The notes below the pieces were generated by a model. The model worked only from the letters and a program-made list of their open reading frames with translations. It was not told where the DNA came from and made no database searches. Position numbers and translations under genes: made by a program. From positions 992,001 through 1,056,000 of the forward strand of contig CAVTXL010000003.1 in assembly GCA_963738665.1 (NCBI GenBank): a stretch of 64,000 nt of DNA. Direction: 5' to 3'. Source of the stretch: JABDGM01 sp963738665 (GTDB lineage: Bacteria > Planctomycetota > Planctomycetia > Pirellulales > Lacipirellulaceae). Below, one piece after another: positions 46,393 through 54,390 of this stretch (positions within the stretch are counted from its first letter, which is position 1; each line of letters opens with the position of its first letter).

Positions 46393-47256
46393 ATGCGCCA
46401 GCGCATCTCCCATAGCCTGCTCGATCCGTTCCTGACGAAGCCGCTCAAAGGGCTCTACGCCCAGCTCCGCATTCCTGCCTGGCTGCCGCCCGAGGCGATT
46501 GTGGGGTGTGGGCATTTGGCTGCGATTGCGGGCGCCGTCGGCTTCGCGTTTTCAACGCGGTACTGGTGGGGCGGCGTGCTCGCGGCCCTGGGCGTCGCGG
46601 CGAATCACACCTGCGACGTGGTCGATGGCACGCACGCCCGGGCGACCGGCCAGTGCCGAAATGGCGGCGAGTTGCTCGATCATTTCGTTGACCCGCTGTC
46701 GTTCTGCTACTGGGTCGCCGGTCTGGCCAATGCCGGCGACGCGCCCTGGTTGGCTGCCCTGGGCGTTGGCATCATCTACGCCACCAGCGTGCTGACGAAC
46801 ATCCGGGCCAAAATGATCGGCCAATTCACGCTGGCCCGCTTCGGCCCGACGGAATTCAAAACGCTGCTGGTGGCGTTCGGCGTATTCGAGACGGTCATGG
46901 TCCTCGCCGGCCAGGTCGAGTGCGGTTGTGCCGCCGCGGCGGCCCGCTGGTTCGTGTTCCTGCTGTCGGCCGCCGGCTTCCTGCAACTCATAATCTCCCT
47001 GATCCGCTCCGTCCGCGAAGTGAATGCAATTGGCACGACGCCGGCGGATACGACGGAGTGGGAGATATGGCGAGTAAGTCCGCAGACCATCGCATGCCTA
47101 TTTTATTTGTGGCCGCAGATCTCGCAGATGAACGCAGATTGCCGATTGCAACAATCAGCACCTGTTTTGGCGACACTGACAAATATCTGCGCACATCTGT
47201 GCATCTGCGGCGAAATACGGATTAATGCCGCACGAGCCAATCTTCACGTTTGTTAG
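46393..47256 (+). CDS. CDP-alcohol phosphatidyltransferase-family membrane protein
   Basis: About 287 residues from ATG 46393 (MRQRISHSLLDPFLTKPLKG); an upstream in-frame ATG exists at 46312 and neither has a clear ribosome binding site. The signature D-x2-D-G-x2-A-R-x8/9-G-x3-D-x3-D reads CDVVDGTHARATGQCRNGGE then LLDHFVDP, so the catalytic metal sites are present. Several membrane helices follow (IIYATSVLTNIRAKM; WFVFLLSAAGFLQLIISLIR). Such enzymes join CDP-diacylglycerol or another CDP-alcohol to a hydroxyl acceptor; substrate unknown. The last 50 or so residues (QISQMNADCRLQQSA onward) are translated from a palindromic repeat and are not family-like. Confidence 0.75.
   Translation: MRQRISHSLLDPFLTKPLKGLYAQLRIPAWLPPEAIVGCGHLAAIAGAVGFAFSTRYWWGGVLAALGVAANHTCDVVDGTHARATGQCRNGGELLDHFVDPLSFCYWVAGLANAGDAPWLAALGVGIIYATSVLTNIRAKMIGQFTLARFGPTEFKTLLVAFGVFETVMVLAGQVECGCAAAAARWFVFLLSAAGFLQLIISLIRSVREVNAIGTTPADTTEWEIWRVSPQTIACLFYLWPQISQMNADCRLQQSAPVLATLTNICAHLCICGEIRINAARANLHVC
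47112..47217. repeat. Palindromic repeat read into the end of the phosphatidyltransferase gene
   Basis: Outer arms GCCGCAGATC...GCATCTGCGGC and inner variants GCAGATGAACGCAGAT and ATCTGCGCACATCTGTGCATC. This kind of CGCAGAT repeat is typical of intergenic dispersed elements. Here the upstream gene has no stop before it. Confidence 0.65.
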
Positions 47257-47446
47257 CTGCCTCACTCTTCAGCTTCCGCCGGATCCACCAATGCGGATCA
47301 TACGGCTCGTCAACGAGCTCCGACGACCGCCCGAAGTCCGGCAAGTTGTCGAACTCCCCCGCCTCAATCGCGGCCCGTAACTTGTTTTCGGCCACGATCG
47401 ATATCGCGCGGTCGGAGAAGAGTGGGCGATCGTTGGCCATCGTCAC
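47222..47446 (-). CDS. DUF1992 (DnaJ-C28-like conserved domain) protein
   Basis: 74 residues: MTMANDRPLFSDRAISIVAE, NKLRAAIEAGEFDNLPDFGR, DPHWWIRRKLKSEAANKRED. The IVAExKLRxAIxxGEFDNLPxxG and WWIRRKLK motifs are those of DUF1992, the conserved domain also found in DNAJC28. Role unknown. Its start overlaps the stop of the LssY-domain gene by four bases (47443-47446), so the two are translationally coupled. Confidence 0.8.
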   Translation of the reverse strand: MTMANDRPLFSDRAISIVAENKLRAAIEAGEFDNLPDFGRSSELVDEPYDPHWWIRRKLKSEAANKREDWLVRH

Positions 47447-48219
47447 TTATCATTCTTATTTAACGCGTTGGCGGCGATCACCCCCACCTCCAGCCGCCCA
47501 TCCGTGTGCCACGGGTCGCCGCCGCCGTTTTTGCCTTCGCGAACCGTGTGGAAATCGTCAATATAATACTCTTCGCTTAGGTCGCCCGTTTTCTGCAGGT
47601 CGCCCATCAGTCGGTCGCGTTCGTCGTCGACGTCCGGGGCCACGTGGTGCGTGATCTGCCCCGTCGTGTCGCTGAAGCCGACTCGCTCATCATACGAGGC
47701 CGCGCCGATCCACACCGGCCGCCCGTCGGGGTCGACCTTCTCCGTCTTCCAATATCGCACGTGGTTCCGCTTCCGCGGGCTGTCCCCCACCGGGCATTCG
47801 AACGCCAGGTCCTCCTTCCGCCCAAACAAATACAGGCTGCTCACCGGCGCTTCGACGTCCGGCCGATCGAGCACCGTGTCGACCCCGATCTCCAGGTCGC
47901 TTCGCACGCCCAGCGCCGCGGCCGGGTGCCAGTTCGCCGCGGCCATGATCGCCTTAACCTGCGCTTCCGTGCCGATCAGAGCCACATTCAGCGGATCGCC
48001 CGGATGGCCGTCGCCGGTCTCTGTAATCCGCGGCGAATCGTCCAGCGTCGGATGCCGATGGAAGTGCTCCTTCCACAGCAGCGGAATCAAAAAGTACGCA
48101 ATCACAAACCAGACGCCAATAAAAAGCGCCAGCCGGATCGCGATCCGCTGCTTCAACGAGCGCCTCTTCGGCGACTCCTGCGGTTGTACCGATTCGGTCA
48201 CTGCTGATCGCTCCTCCAT
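47443..48219 (-). CDS. LssY C-terminal-domain membrane protein
   Basis: 258 residues. One N-terminal membrane helix, IRLALFIGVWFVIAYFLIPL, then the LssY-C-type domain: GHPGDPLNVALIGTEAQVKA, IMAAANWHPAAALGVRSDLE, SSLYLFGRKEDLAFECPVGD, RYWKTEKVDPDGRPVWIGAA, EEYYIDDFHTVREGKNGGGD. LssY is a gene of the Legionella lss secretion locus; the domain's function is not known to me. Frame intact; coupled to the DUF1992 gene downstream. Confidence 0.75.
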   Translation of the reverse strand: MEERSAVTESVQPQESPKRRSLKQRIAIRLALFIGVWFVIAYFLIPLLWKEHFHRHPTLDDSPRITETGDGHPGDPLNVALIGTEAQVKAIMAAANWHPAAALGVRSDLEIGVDTVLDRPDVEAPVSSLYLFGRKEDLAFECPVGDSPRKRNHVRYWKTEKVDPDGRPVWIGAASYDERVGFSDTTGQITHHVAPDVDDERDRLMGDLQKTGDLSEEYYIDDFHTVREGKNGGGDPWHTDGRLEVGVIAANALNKNDK

Positions 48220-48414
48220 AAAACGCCTCTACTTGTTGACGAATATGCCGGACTGCCGGTCAGTTGAAAACTAGCCCCGCCGTCACGGCTGAGTTCTTGC
48301 GCGTCAATAATGATCCGGGTTTGGCGAACGTAACGAGCGACAGTTTGGCTGATTTCATGGCGACGGCGATCGGTCGGTCATGCAAGGATCAATAGTTCAA
48401 CTGAATCCACTACG

Positions 48415-48768
48415 TCAGGCAAATCGGCGACCGGCCGACGCCGCCTGCGCGGCGCCAGCGGCTGCCGCAGGTGAATCGACAACACTCCCCGACTGCTCCT
48501 CGGCCGCCCGCTTCATATCGTCAAGATCCCCTTCCACAGAACCGCGCATCATCTTTTCAATTATTCGTCGCATCAGCGGCGGACCGATGCGCCGCCGAAA
48601 CTGACAGGCCTCGGAATCGAATGACGTCTCGCCAACGGTCATCGTAACGCTTGGTCGAGGAGATTCCAACGGACCTCGTAAGTCTGGCCGATTGCCTTGC
48701 ACTCGGCCCAAAAATGGACAAATCGAGCTTCGGGCGTACACCGTAAAGCGGATCGTGGCTGATCTCAA
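48415..48768 (-). CDS. Doubtful ORF, possibly the end of a decayed SRPBCC-like gene
   Basis: 117 codons. The middle and end, GPPLMRRIIEKMMRGSVEGD then LDDMKRAAEEQ, look like the C-terminal helix of a polyketide-cyclase/SRPBCC domain, and the Ala-rich tail is unstructured. The N-terminal third has no family character, and the neighbouring frame carries a protein-like stretch (VDDRQLEISHDPLYGVRPKL), so either the gene is frameshifted or it is a remnant. Low confidence. Confidence 0.3.
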   Translation of the reverse strand: MRSATIRFTVYARSSICPFLGRVQGNRPDLRGPLESPRPSVTMTVGETSFDSEACQFRRRIGPPLMRRIIEKMMRGSVEGDLDDMKRAAEEQSGSVVDSPAAAAGAAQAASAGRRFA

Positions 48769-48926
48769 GTTGACGATCGTCGACCCTAAGAACTATCCGG
48801 TCGGAGGGGGCGGGAACACAAATCTTCGCTAATCTACACTCACGAAGTGTGCGCCGTTATTGACCCCTGCACTATTTTGGCCGATAGCTGACAGCCCTGC
48901 GTGCCCTACGTGTTGAATCTTCCGAC

Positions 48927-50609
48927 TCACCCATCCCGCAAAACCTCCTCCGCCGCGTTCTTACCGCAGGCCCCCAGCACGCCGCCGCCCGGGTGGCTGG
49001 CCGCGCCGCATAAGTACAGGCCGCGAATCGGCGTCCGGTGATCAGCCCAGCCTGCGACCGGGCGGAAACAGAACAGTTGGTGCGCCCCCATCGCGCCCTG
49101 CATGATATTCCCGCCGGTAATCCCATAGACCCGCTCCAAATCGAGCGGCGACAGCACCTGCCGATGCTCGATAGCAGCGGGCACATTCGGCGCATACTCA
49201 GCCAGGGCCGCGATGCAGCGATCGGCAAACGCGTCCTTGATGTTGTCCCACGTTTCCCTGCTCCCTGCTCCCTGCTCCCCGCCCCCTTTCAATTCGTACG
49301 GCGCATACTGAATAAACATCCCCACAATATGCTTCCCGTCCGGCGCGATCGTGTGATCGACGCTGGTCGGCATCGTCATCTCGAGGATCGGCCCCTCGCT
49401 CGGCCGGCCGTACTTGGCGTCGTCGTACGCCCGCTCCAAGTAATCGAGCGTCGGGCCAATGTGCACCGTTCCGTTAAGATGCTGGCCGTGATGTTCCGGC
49501 CCCACGTCGTTTCCTGCGACCGGCGGCAAACACTTGAACCGCGGCGGCTCGCCCAGGGCCAGGTTGATTTTCATCGAGGCGGACGAATAATCGATCCGCG
49601 CAACCGCCTCGCGAAAATATTCGGGCAGTTCCGCCGGCGCCAGGAACTTCTCAAATGTCAAATGAGCGTCGACGCTGGACGCGACGATCTTCGCATCGAG
49701 CTGCGTCCCGTCTTCCAGCTCGACGCCCCTGGCCGCTCCGTTATTTGTGTGAATCTTCCGCACCGGCGAGTCCCGCCGAATCTCAACGCCCAAGTCTTGG
49801 CACGCGCCGGCCAGCGACTGGGCCAGCCCGCCCATGCCCCCTTGCACATATCCCCACACACCACGGGCCCCGCCCGCCTCGCCCATCACATGGTGCAAAA
49901 GCACGTACGCACTGCCGGGCGAGCTAATCGATAAAAATGCCCCAATGATCGCGTCGGTGGCTAGCGTTGCCCTGAGCACGTCGGTCTCGAACCAGCGGTC
50001 CAAAATCGGCCGGGCCGCCCCCGTCAAAAGCTCGACCGCCTGCGGCAGATCGGCCCCCAGCCGTCCCATGGCCTGGTACAGCGCCCACATCTTCTTGCCG
50101 TCGCGCAGCTTCTTGCCCCAGCCGATGTGCCGCCAACTGTCGGGCAAGGGCAAGGGATCGGGCGCCGCCTGGCTGAGCACCGGCTCCAGCACGTGGGCCA
50201 CCCGCTCCAGAAAAGCGTTGTACTTCGGATACGCCTGGGCATCTTTCGCACTGAACTTGGCAATCTCGCGGTGATTCAGCGCCGCATCCGGCCCCAACAA
50301 GAGGCTCCGCCCATCGGGCAGCGGCGTAAACGAAGACGGACTCCGCGGCAGAATCTTCAGTCCATACGCATTGAGCCGCAGCTCGCGAATGATCTGCGGT
50401 AAAAACAAACTGATCACATACGCGGCCGTCGACACCTTATATCCGGGCCAAATCTCTTCGGTCGTCGCGCAGCCGCCCAAGACGCCGCGCCGCTCGAGCA
50501 CGCACACCTTCTTCCCCGCGCGGGCCAGGTAGGCAGCACACACCAGCCCATTGTGCCCGCCGCCGATGACGATCGCGTCGAAACGTGACTTCCCTGTCAT
50601 TGCCTTCAT
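48927..50609 (-). CDS. FAD-dependent oxidoreductase, PYROXD2/phytoene-desaturase-like
   Basis: 560 residues, intact. Rossmann FAD motif DAIVIGGGHNGLVCAAYLAR followed by CVLERRGVLGGCATTEE at the N-terminus; C-terminal FAD motif PIRGLYLCGAASHPGGGVLG then ACGKNAAEEV. Intervening segments such as ISSPGSAYVLLHHVMGEAGG and GGMGGLAQSLAGACQDLGVE match the family related to CrtI and human PYROXD2. Substrate unknown; no carotenoid genes adjoin. A short low-complexity insertion, KGGGEQGAGSRETW, is encoded by GGGAGCAGGGAGCAGGGAGCAGGG-like sequence (49256-49288) also found inside the RNase HII-like gene. An in-frame ATG nine bases downstream (MTGKSRFD) is an alternative start. Confidence 0.85.
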   Translation of the reverse strand: MKAMTGKSRFDAIVIGGGHNGLVCAAYLARAGKKVCVLERRGVLGGCATTEEIWPGYKVSTAAYVISLFLPQIIRELRLNAYGLKILPRSPSSFTPLPDGRSLLLGPDAALNHREIAKFSAKDAQAYPKYNAFLERVAHVLEPVLSQAAPDPLPLPDSWRHIGWGKKLRDGKKMWALYQAMGRLGADLPQAVELLTGAARPILDRWFETDVLRATLATDAIIGAFLSISSPGSAYVLLHHVMGEAGGARGVWGYVQGGMGGLAQSLAGACQDLGVEIRRDSPVRKIHTNNGAARGVELEDGTQLDAKIVASSVDAHLTFEKFLAPAELPEYFREAVARIDYSSASMKINLALGEPPRFKCLPPVAGNDVGPEHHGQHLNGTVHIGPTLDYLERAYDDAKYGRPSEGPILEMTMPTSVDHTIAPDGKHIVGMFIQYAPYELKGGGEQGAGSRETWDNIKDAFADRCIAALAEYAPNVPAAIEHRQVLSPLDLERVYGITGGNIMQGAMGAHQLFCFRPVAGWADHRTPIRGLYLCGAASHPGGGVLGACGKNAAEEVLRDG

Positions 50610-50619
50610 TCCTGGAATT

Positions 50620-50683
50620 AGGTGTCAGGGTATCAGAAAGAGTAGAAGATCGCCTTCTTATCTGACACCTGACACCTGACACC
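50620..50683. repeat. GGTGTCAG inverted repeat between the oxidoreductase and sixA
   Basis: AGGTGTCAGGGTATCAGA on the left is mirrored by TCTGACACCTGACACC on the right, the latter as tandem CTGACAC units. It would fold into a hairpin in transcripts of either direction. There is no T-run, so I do not call it a terminator. Confidence 0.6.
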
Positions 50684-50685
50684 TT

Positions 50686-51174
50686 TCACACCCCTAACAA
50701 CTTCGCCGTCACCAGCCACTGCAGTTCGCCGTCGTGGGCGGCCACCTGGCTGCCGAATTTGATTGCCGCCACCGCTCCCTTCGCAAAGCGAATGTTTGCG
50801 TCGCCGTCGCTCATCAGCGCCGCGGCCAAAATCTCCACGTCCGGGCTGTGGCCGGACCAGCAGACGTCGACGCCGCCCTGTCCGTTGCTCCACTCGACAA
50901 GGGCCGACAGGTCGGAGCCCGGCTCGAGCGCGGCCAGCTCCTCAATCGCCGGCCTGCCCTCGACGTGGGCCGCGATGATCTCTGCCGTCTGGCGACACCG
51001 CGTGTACGGGCTCGTCGCGATCCGCCCGGGCGTGAAGCCGCGTTCCGCCAACAGCTCGACCATGCGCGTGTACCGCTCGATCCCCTCAACGGTCAGGGGT
51101 CGCAGCGAATCATCCGGCCACCGCGGGTCACCGCGCTCACCGGCCCAGGCGTGTCGTGCGATGTAGATGAGCAT
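50686..51174 (-). CDS. sixA: SixA-type phosphohistidine phosphatase
   Basis: 162 residues from ATG 51174 (MLIYIARHAWAGERGDPRWP); an ATG nine bases upstream is also possible. The RHA motif with catalytic His is at residues 7-9, followed by DDSLRPLTVEGIERYTRMVE, IATSPYTRCRQTAEIIAAHV and the second histidine in VCWSGHSPDVEILAAALM. SixA removes phosphate from histidine phosphotransfer proteins such as the NPr/ArcB Hpt domains. Frame intact. Upstream is an AT-rich repeat; downstream is the oxidoreductase. Confidence 0.85.
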   Translation of the reverse strand: MLIYIARHAWAGERGDPRWPDDSLRPLTVEGIERYTRMVELLAERGFTPGRIATSPYTRCRQTAEIIAAHVEGRPAIEELAALEPGSDLSALVEWSNGQGGVDVCWSGHSPDVEILAAALMSDGDANIRFAKGAVAAIKFGSQVAAHDGELQWLVTAKLLGV

Positions 51175-51241
51175 GGCTAACACCGGATTTCACAAGCTTC
51201 ACTACGAAGGACGCAGTGCTTGCAGAGAGGGAAAGAATGAA

Positions 51242-51330
51242 AAATGCAAAATACTAAATGCAAAATGAAAAATGAGAACGCACTCATTCATTTTGCATTT
51301 GTCAGTGAACATTTTGCATTTTGCATTCTC
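51242..51330. repeat. AT-rich ATGCAAAAT inverted/tandem repeat
   Basis: AAATGCAAAATACTAAATGC with AAAATGAAAAATGAG on the left, and CATTCATTTTGCATTTGTC then ACATTTTGCATTTTGCATT on the right, forming a long imperfect hairpin. Strongly AT-rich in a GC-rich genome. Confidence 0.65.
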
Positions 51331-51370
51331 TTCATTTTCCTCTGTAAACTCGATGTCCTCTGTGGTCAAA

Positions 51371-52570
51371 TCACCGCTCCCGCCAAATCATCCGATCCTC
51401 GATCGCCAGTTCCCGCCGTGCGCGTTCAATGTCCGCCATGAATCGGCGAGAATCGCCATAATAGCCCGCCGTCGGCCGCAGGTCCTTCACCCGCGCGCAC
51501 CAAAACTCGTTCCACGCCCGCATCGCCAGCTCACGAAAATACTTGGCCGTCATCGAGGCCAGGGCGGTCGGCAGAAACGACTCGCCGCCGACGCGAAATG
51601 TCACCCGCGTCGGCGCCTCTTCCGGCCCCCACTCGTAACGGCTCTCGGCGTGGCTTTCGTAAACCGGCGCGATCCAATGCTCAGAAAAATGATGTTGCAA
51701 CAGCGACGTATAGTAGTTTCGCCCCCCATGCTTGTCGCAGACGACGTAGGTGGGGGGCTGGGGGCCGGGGGCTCGGGGCTGGGGCGACGAGGTCGCCGCG
51801 ACGACCGGGCAGTGTGACGTACTACTCGCCAAATGTTCCATCACCTCGCGCAACAACCCCACCGTCACGTGGGACAGCGCGCCCCCCTTCGTCCCATAAT
51901 ACTCCACCTGCCCATTGAACTCGGCCGGAAACACCAGCCGCGCGCGTATCACCAGCGGCCGCACGCCGGCCGCCGCGCACGTTTTCGCCAACTGCGTCGC
52001 CAACCGCGAAAGTTCCTCGCCCGCCGCGTCGACCGGCAAATCGCAATTGAAGCCGTCATGCCACGGCAACCCGCTATGATGGCCGGCCGGGTCTGCCGCG
52101 CATCCCTCCACGAGCGCCGCCCACGAATCATGCGGCCGCTCCATCGCCAGCAGCACCGAAAGCACACCGCGCTCGAGCTGCCGCAACCCCAGCCCCGGCT
52201 TATAGAGCAGCTTCGAATCGGCGATCGCAACCTTCCGCTCGCTCGCCGACTTGGAAACAACCGGCCGCAGCAGGCGATAGAGATCGACCTCCGTCTCGCT
52301 CACAGCGACAGCCGCCGATGCACCTCCATTGCGGATTGTGGAATGCGGATTGCGGATTGCCGCCCGGCGCCTTCGAGCGCTCTTGCGATCCCCCAATCCG
52401 CAATCCGCATTCCGCAATCCGCATTGCTCGCCTCTCCCTGCTCCCTGCTCCCTGCCCCCTTCCGCCTTCCCCCTTCCGCCTTGGTCCGCCTCCCACGCCG
52501 TCGCCGCCACGACCAGCGGCCCCAAGTTCGGCCCATACCCGGCTTCATCCATGCCAATCAAGATTCCCAT
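51371..52570 (-). CDS. Ribonuclease HII-like protein with in-frame repeat insertions
   Basis: 399 residues from ATG 52570: MGILIGMDEAGYGPNLGPLV followed by VAATAW. The MDEAGxGP block is the RNase HII active-site motif (first two acidic residues); KVAIADSKLLYKPGLGLRQL and YVVCDKHGGRNYY hold further acidic residues. Ordinary RNase HII has about 200-220 residues, so this is a long planctomycete-type relative or an enlarged copy. Residues about 30-85 (GGRGKAEGGREQGAGRGEQC and following) are translated from GGGAGCAGGGAGCAG and GCGGATTGCGGATT repeats, and SSPQPRAPGPQPP near 51745-51800 from a CCCCGGCCCC-type repeat. Its 5' end is duplicated at 54317-54410. RNase H activity is plausible, not certain. 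Confidence 0.65.
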   Translation of the reverse strand: MGILIGMDEAGYGPNLGPLVVAATAWEADQGGRGKAEGGREQGAGRGEQCGLRNADCGLGDRKSARRRRAAIRNPHSTIRNGGASAAVAVSETEVDLYRLLRPVVSKSASERKVAIADSKLLYKPGLGLRQLERGVLSVLLAMERPHDSWAALVEGCAADPAGHHSGLPWHDGFNCDLPVDAAGEELSRLATQLAKTCAAAGVRPLVIRARLVFPAEFNGQVEYYGTKGGALSHVTVGLLREVMEHLASSTSHCPVVAATSSPQPRAPGPQPPTYVVCDKHGGRNYYTSLLQHHFSEHWIAPVYESHAESRYEWGPEEAPTRVTFRVGGESFLPTALASMTAKYFRELAMRAWNEFWCARVKDLRPTAGYYGDSRRFMADIERARRELAIEDRMIWRER

Positions 52571-52590
52571 CGCCGCAGTATAGCGGATGG
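52497..52590. repeat. 94-bp direct repeat, left copy (5' end of the RNase HII-like gene)
   Basis: Identical to 54317-54410 except at about five positions by eye. It contains the start codon, the first 24 codons and about 20 bases upstream of the gene. The match ends at GCCGTCGCCGCCAC, directly where the in-frame low-complexity insertion of the gene begins. Confidence 0.88.
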
Positions 52591-52662
52591 GGTAAGGCAG
52601 AACAGCCGTTGCGGAAAAAAACTGCTTTGGCCATAGGCCACATCGCGACATATAATGCAGGT

Positions 52663-52998
52663 ATGAACGACGAAGTCGCCACGCACATCGAAATTCGTCC
52701 GAATCGGTCCGGCCAACCGCGAGCGTTCATCGCCGGCACGCGCGTACGAGTTCAAGATATCTACGCCCTGGCCGAAATTCACGGCCTGAGCGGAGAACAA
52801 ATCGTCGAGCAACTACCTCATCTCAATCTGGGCCAGGTCTACGCGGCCCTCTCCTATCTTTTCGACCATCGTGAGCAAATTTTGAACGAGCTGCGCGAGG
52901 ACGAGCAGTTCGTGCAGGCGATGCGCGAAAAAACGGGGCCGGGGCCATTAGAGCAGCGGTTGGCCGCTATGAGAGCTGCCGATGCGGTTTCATCTTGA
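52663..52998 (+). CDS. DUF433-family antitoxin
   Basis: 111 residues from ATG 52663: MNDEVATHIEIRPNRSGQPR, AFIAGTRVRVQDIYALAEIH, GLSGEQIVEQLPHLNLGQVY, AALSYLFDHREQILNE. The 'G(T/M)RVRVxDI...GxSxEQIxxxxPHLxxxxVYAALxYxxxH' pattern is DUF433, the VapB-like helical antitoxin family that pairs with DUF5615 toxins. Its end overlaps the following gene by 17 bases, the usual arrangement. The start is near GCAGGT with no strong ribosome binding site. Confidence 0.85.
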   Translation: MNDEVATHIEIRPNRSGQPRAFIAGTRVRVQDIYALAEIHGLSGEQIVEQLPHLNLGQVYAALSYLFDHREQILNELREDEQFVQAMREKTGPGPLEQRLAAMRAADAVSS

Positions 52999-53305
52999 TG
53001 AACATTTCCCAAATGCGGTCGCCAACGGTTTGCGGCGCCGAAGGATCGACGTGACAACGACGGCCAACGCGCAATTGCTAGGCGCGCCCGATGAAGCGCA
53101 CGTCGCGTTCGCCAAGGCCGCAGGGCGAGTGATTGTCACCAACGACAGCGATTTCTTGAGCGTCGCGGCCCAAGAATCGGATCATTGCGGCATTGCGTTC
53201 TGCGTGCCGGGCAAGCGAACATTGGGAGAGATCATTCGTCACTTGGCCCTGATGCATGATGTGATGCAGGAAGACGAGATGCATGGGCAAATTGAGTACT
53301 TGTGA
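52982..53305 (+). CDS. DUF5615 PIN-like toxin
   Basis: 107 residues: MRFHLDEHFPNAVANGLRRR, RIDVTTTANAQLLGAPDEAH, RVIVTNDSDFLSVAAQ. The acidic residues of the PIN-like fold are visible in FHLDEHF and VTNDSDFL. Proteins of this family are predicted RNases of VapC type and pair with DUF433 antitoxins. Translationally coupled to the preceding antitoxin. Confidence 0.83.
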   Translation: MRFHLDEHFPNAVANGLRRRRIDVTTTANAQLLGAPDEAHVAFAKAAGRVIVTNDSDFLSVAAQESDHCGIAFCVPGKRTLGEIIRHLALMHDVMQEDEMHGQIEYL

Positions 53306-53335
53306 TTCAATTGGCCCGCGTGCTACGATAAGAAT

Positions 53336-53617
53336 ATGAGAATAGTCGCCGCAAAACCGCTCGCCGACTTTCGCGTTCACTTGCGTTTCGACAACGGCAG
53401 AGATGGCGTCGTGGATCTGTCGGACTTCGCGGGCCGCGGCGTTTTCGCCGCGTGGAACGAGCCGGGCGCATTCGAGCAACTCGCCGTCACGGCCGAAGGC
53501 GCTCTCCAGTGGCCGGGCGAAATCGATCTTTGCCCCGACGCGCTCTACTTGAAAATGTCGGGGGAGCGCCCGGAAGAATTGTTCCCAAATCTACAGCCCC
53601 GAATGTCTCATGCCTGA
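53336..53617 (+). CDS. DUF2442 protein
   Basis: 93 residues: MRIVAAKPLADFRVHLRFDN, GRDGVVDLSDFAGRGVFAAW, EGALQWPGEIDLCPDALYLK. The 'LxFxDGxxGxVDLSxxxGxGVFxxW...IDLxPDxLY' pattern is DUF2442, small proteins found in or near toxin-antitoxin modules, where the usual partner is DUF4160. No DUF4160 gene is present here, so it is an orphan in the islet. Lies 30 bases after the DUF5615 toxin. Confidence 0.8.
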   Translation: MRIVAAKPLADFRVHLRFDNGRDGVVDLSDFAGRGVFAAWNEPGAFEQLAVTAEGALQWPGEIDLCPDALYLKMSGERPEELFPNLQPRMSHA

Positions 53618-53632
53618 AGTCTCTCGCCCGTC

Positions 53633-53998
53633 TTACTTGATCGGGAGTATCCGAACACGTGCCGACGCTTCGTCGATGCTGACCAGCGCGCCCTGGGCCA
53701 GTGCGGCCGAGTGATCGGCGATTACCCGCAGCACCAAGCCGCCGATTGCATCTGGCAAGACGTCCTGAGTCCGAACCTGCAATACGCTGGGGCCTGTGCC
53801 ATTTGTCTTAGCCAGCAAGGCGCCAAAATCCAAATCGTGCGTAAACACAACTTGGCCCTGATCGCGTGCGAATTGAAGAATTGTTGTGTCCGGGTCGCGA
53901 GGACTGCCAACCGTGGACCAGTGAATAGCGTCGTAGCCAACGGCGACAAGAAATTGGACCCAACTGGGCGGCAGATTCATGTCGATCAAGATCTTCAT
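53633..53998 (-). CDS. DUF5615 PIN-like toxin (second module)
   Basis: 121 residues: MKILIDMNLPPSWVQFLVAV, GYDAIHWSTVGSPRDPDTTI, GQVVFTHDLDFGALLAKTNG. The LIDMNLPP and FTHDLDFG acidic motifs define the family. Start overlaps the antitoxin stop by four bases (ATGA at 53995-53998). It is clearly related to the toxin at 52982 but divergent, so this is a second, independent module rather than a duplication. Confidence 0.85.
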   Translation of the reverse strand: MKILIDMNLPPSWVQFLVAVGYDAIHWSTVGSPRDPDTTILQFARDQGQVVFTHDLDFGALLAKTNGTGPSVLQVRTQDVLPDAIGGLVLRVIADHSAALAQGALVSIDEASARVRILPIK

Positions 53999-54225
53999 GG
54001 CGTCCCGATCGGCACGTCAACTTCTTCGCTCCGCCAGGCCGCATAAGCCAGCGCGGCCTGGATGTCGGCCGGCTCCAGATAAGGATACGCGGCGAGCACC
54101 TCCTGCTGCGAGCGCCCCGCGGCGAGTAGCCCAACGATTGTCCCCACCGTCACGCGCATGCCGCGAATACACGGCTTGCCGCCCATGACATCCGGATCGA
54201 ACGTAATGCGATCGATTGTCTTCAT
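53995..54225 (-). CDS. DUF433-family antitoxin (second module)
   Basis: 76 residues: MKTIDRITFDPDVMGGKPCI, RGMRVTVGTIVGLLAAGRSQ, QEVLAAYPYLEPADIQAALA, YAAWRSEE. The GGKPCIRGMRVTV motif is the standard DUF433 signature. Upstream of the second DUF5615 toxin with a four-base overlap. The two modules are transcribed towards each other with DUF2442 between them. Confidence 0.88.
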   Translation of the reverse strand: MKTIDRITFDPDVMGGKPCIRGMRVTVGTIVGLLAAGRSQQEVLAAYPYLEPADIQAALAYAAWRSEEVDVPIGTP

Positions 54226-54261
54226 GCAGCATTACTCGGCTTTGGGGGAGACGATCGGCTG

Positions 54262-54390
54262 TCACCCGCTCAGGTCATTATAGGTTAAGTGCAGGCTGCC
54301 GGCGAACAAATCGCCTGCCGTCGCCGCCACCACCAGCGGCCCCAAGTTAGGCCCATACCCCACTTCATCCATGCCAATCAAGATTCCCAT
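54262..54390 (-). pseudogene. Duplicated 5' fragment of the RNase HII-like gene
   Basis: ATG at 54390 opens MGILIGMDEVGYGPNLGPLV then VAATAGDLFAGSLHLTYNDL and stop after SG. The first 24 codons match the RNase HII-like gene at 52570 with one replacement (A to V); beyond AATA the sequences are unrelated. It is a truncated copy that closes the toxin-antitoxin islet. Confidence 0.85.

Noticed and set aside
50620..51330. Repeat arrays considered as CRISPR
   Set aside because: Units are short palindromes of differing length with no constant repeat-spacer spacing and no cas genes nearby.
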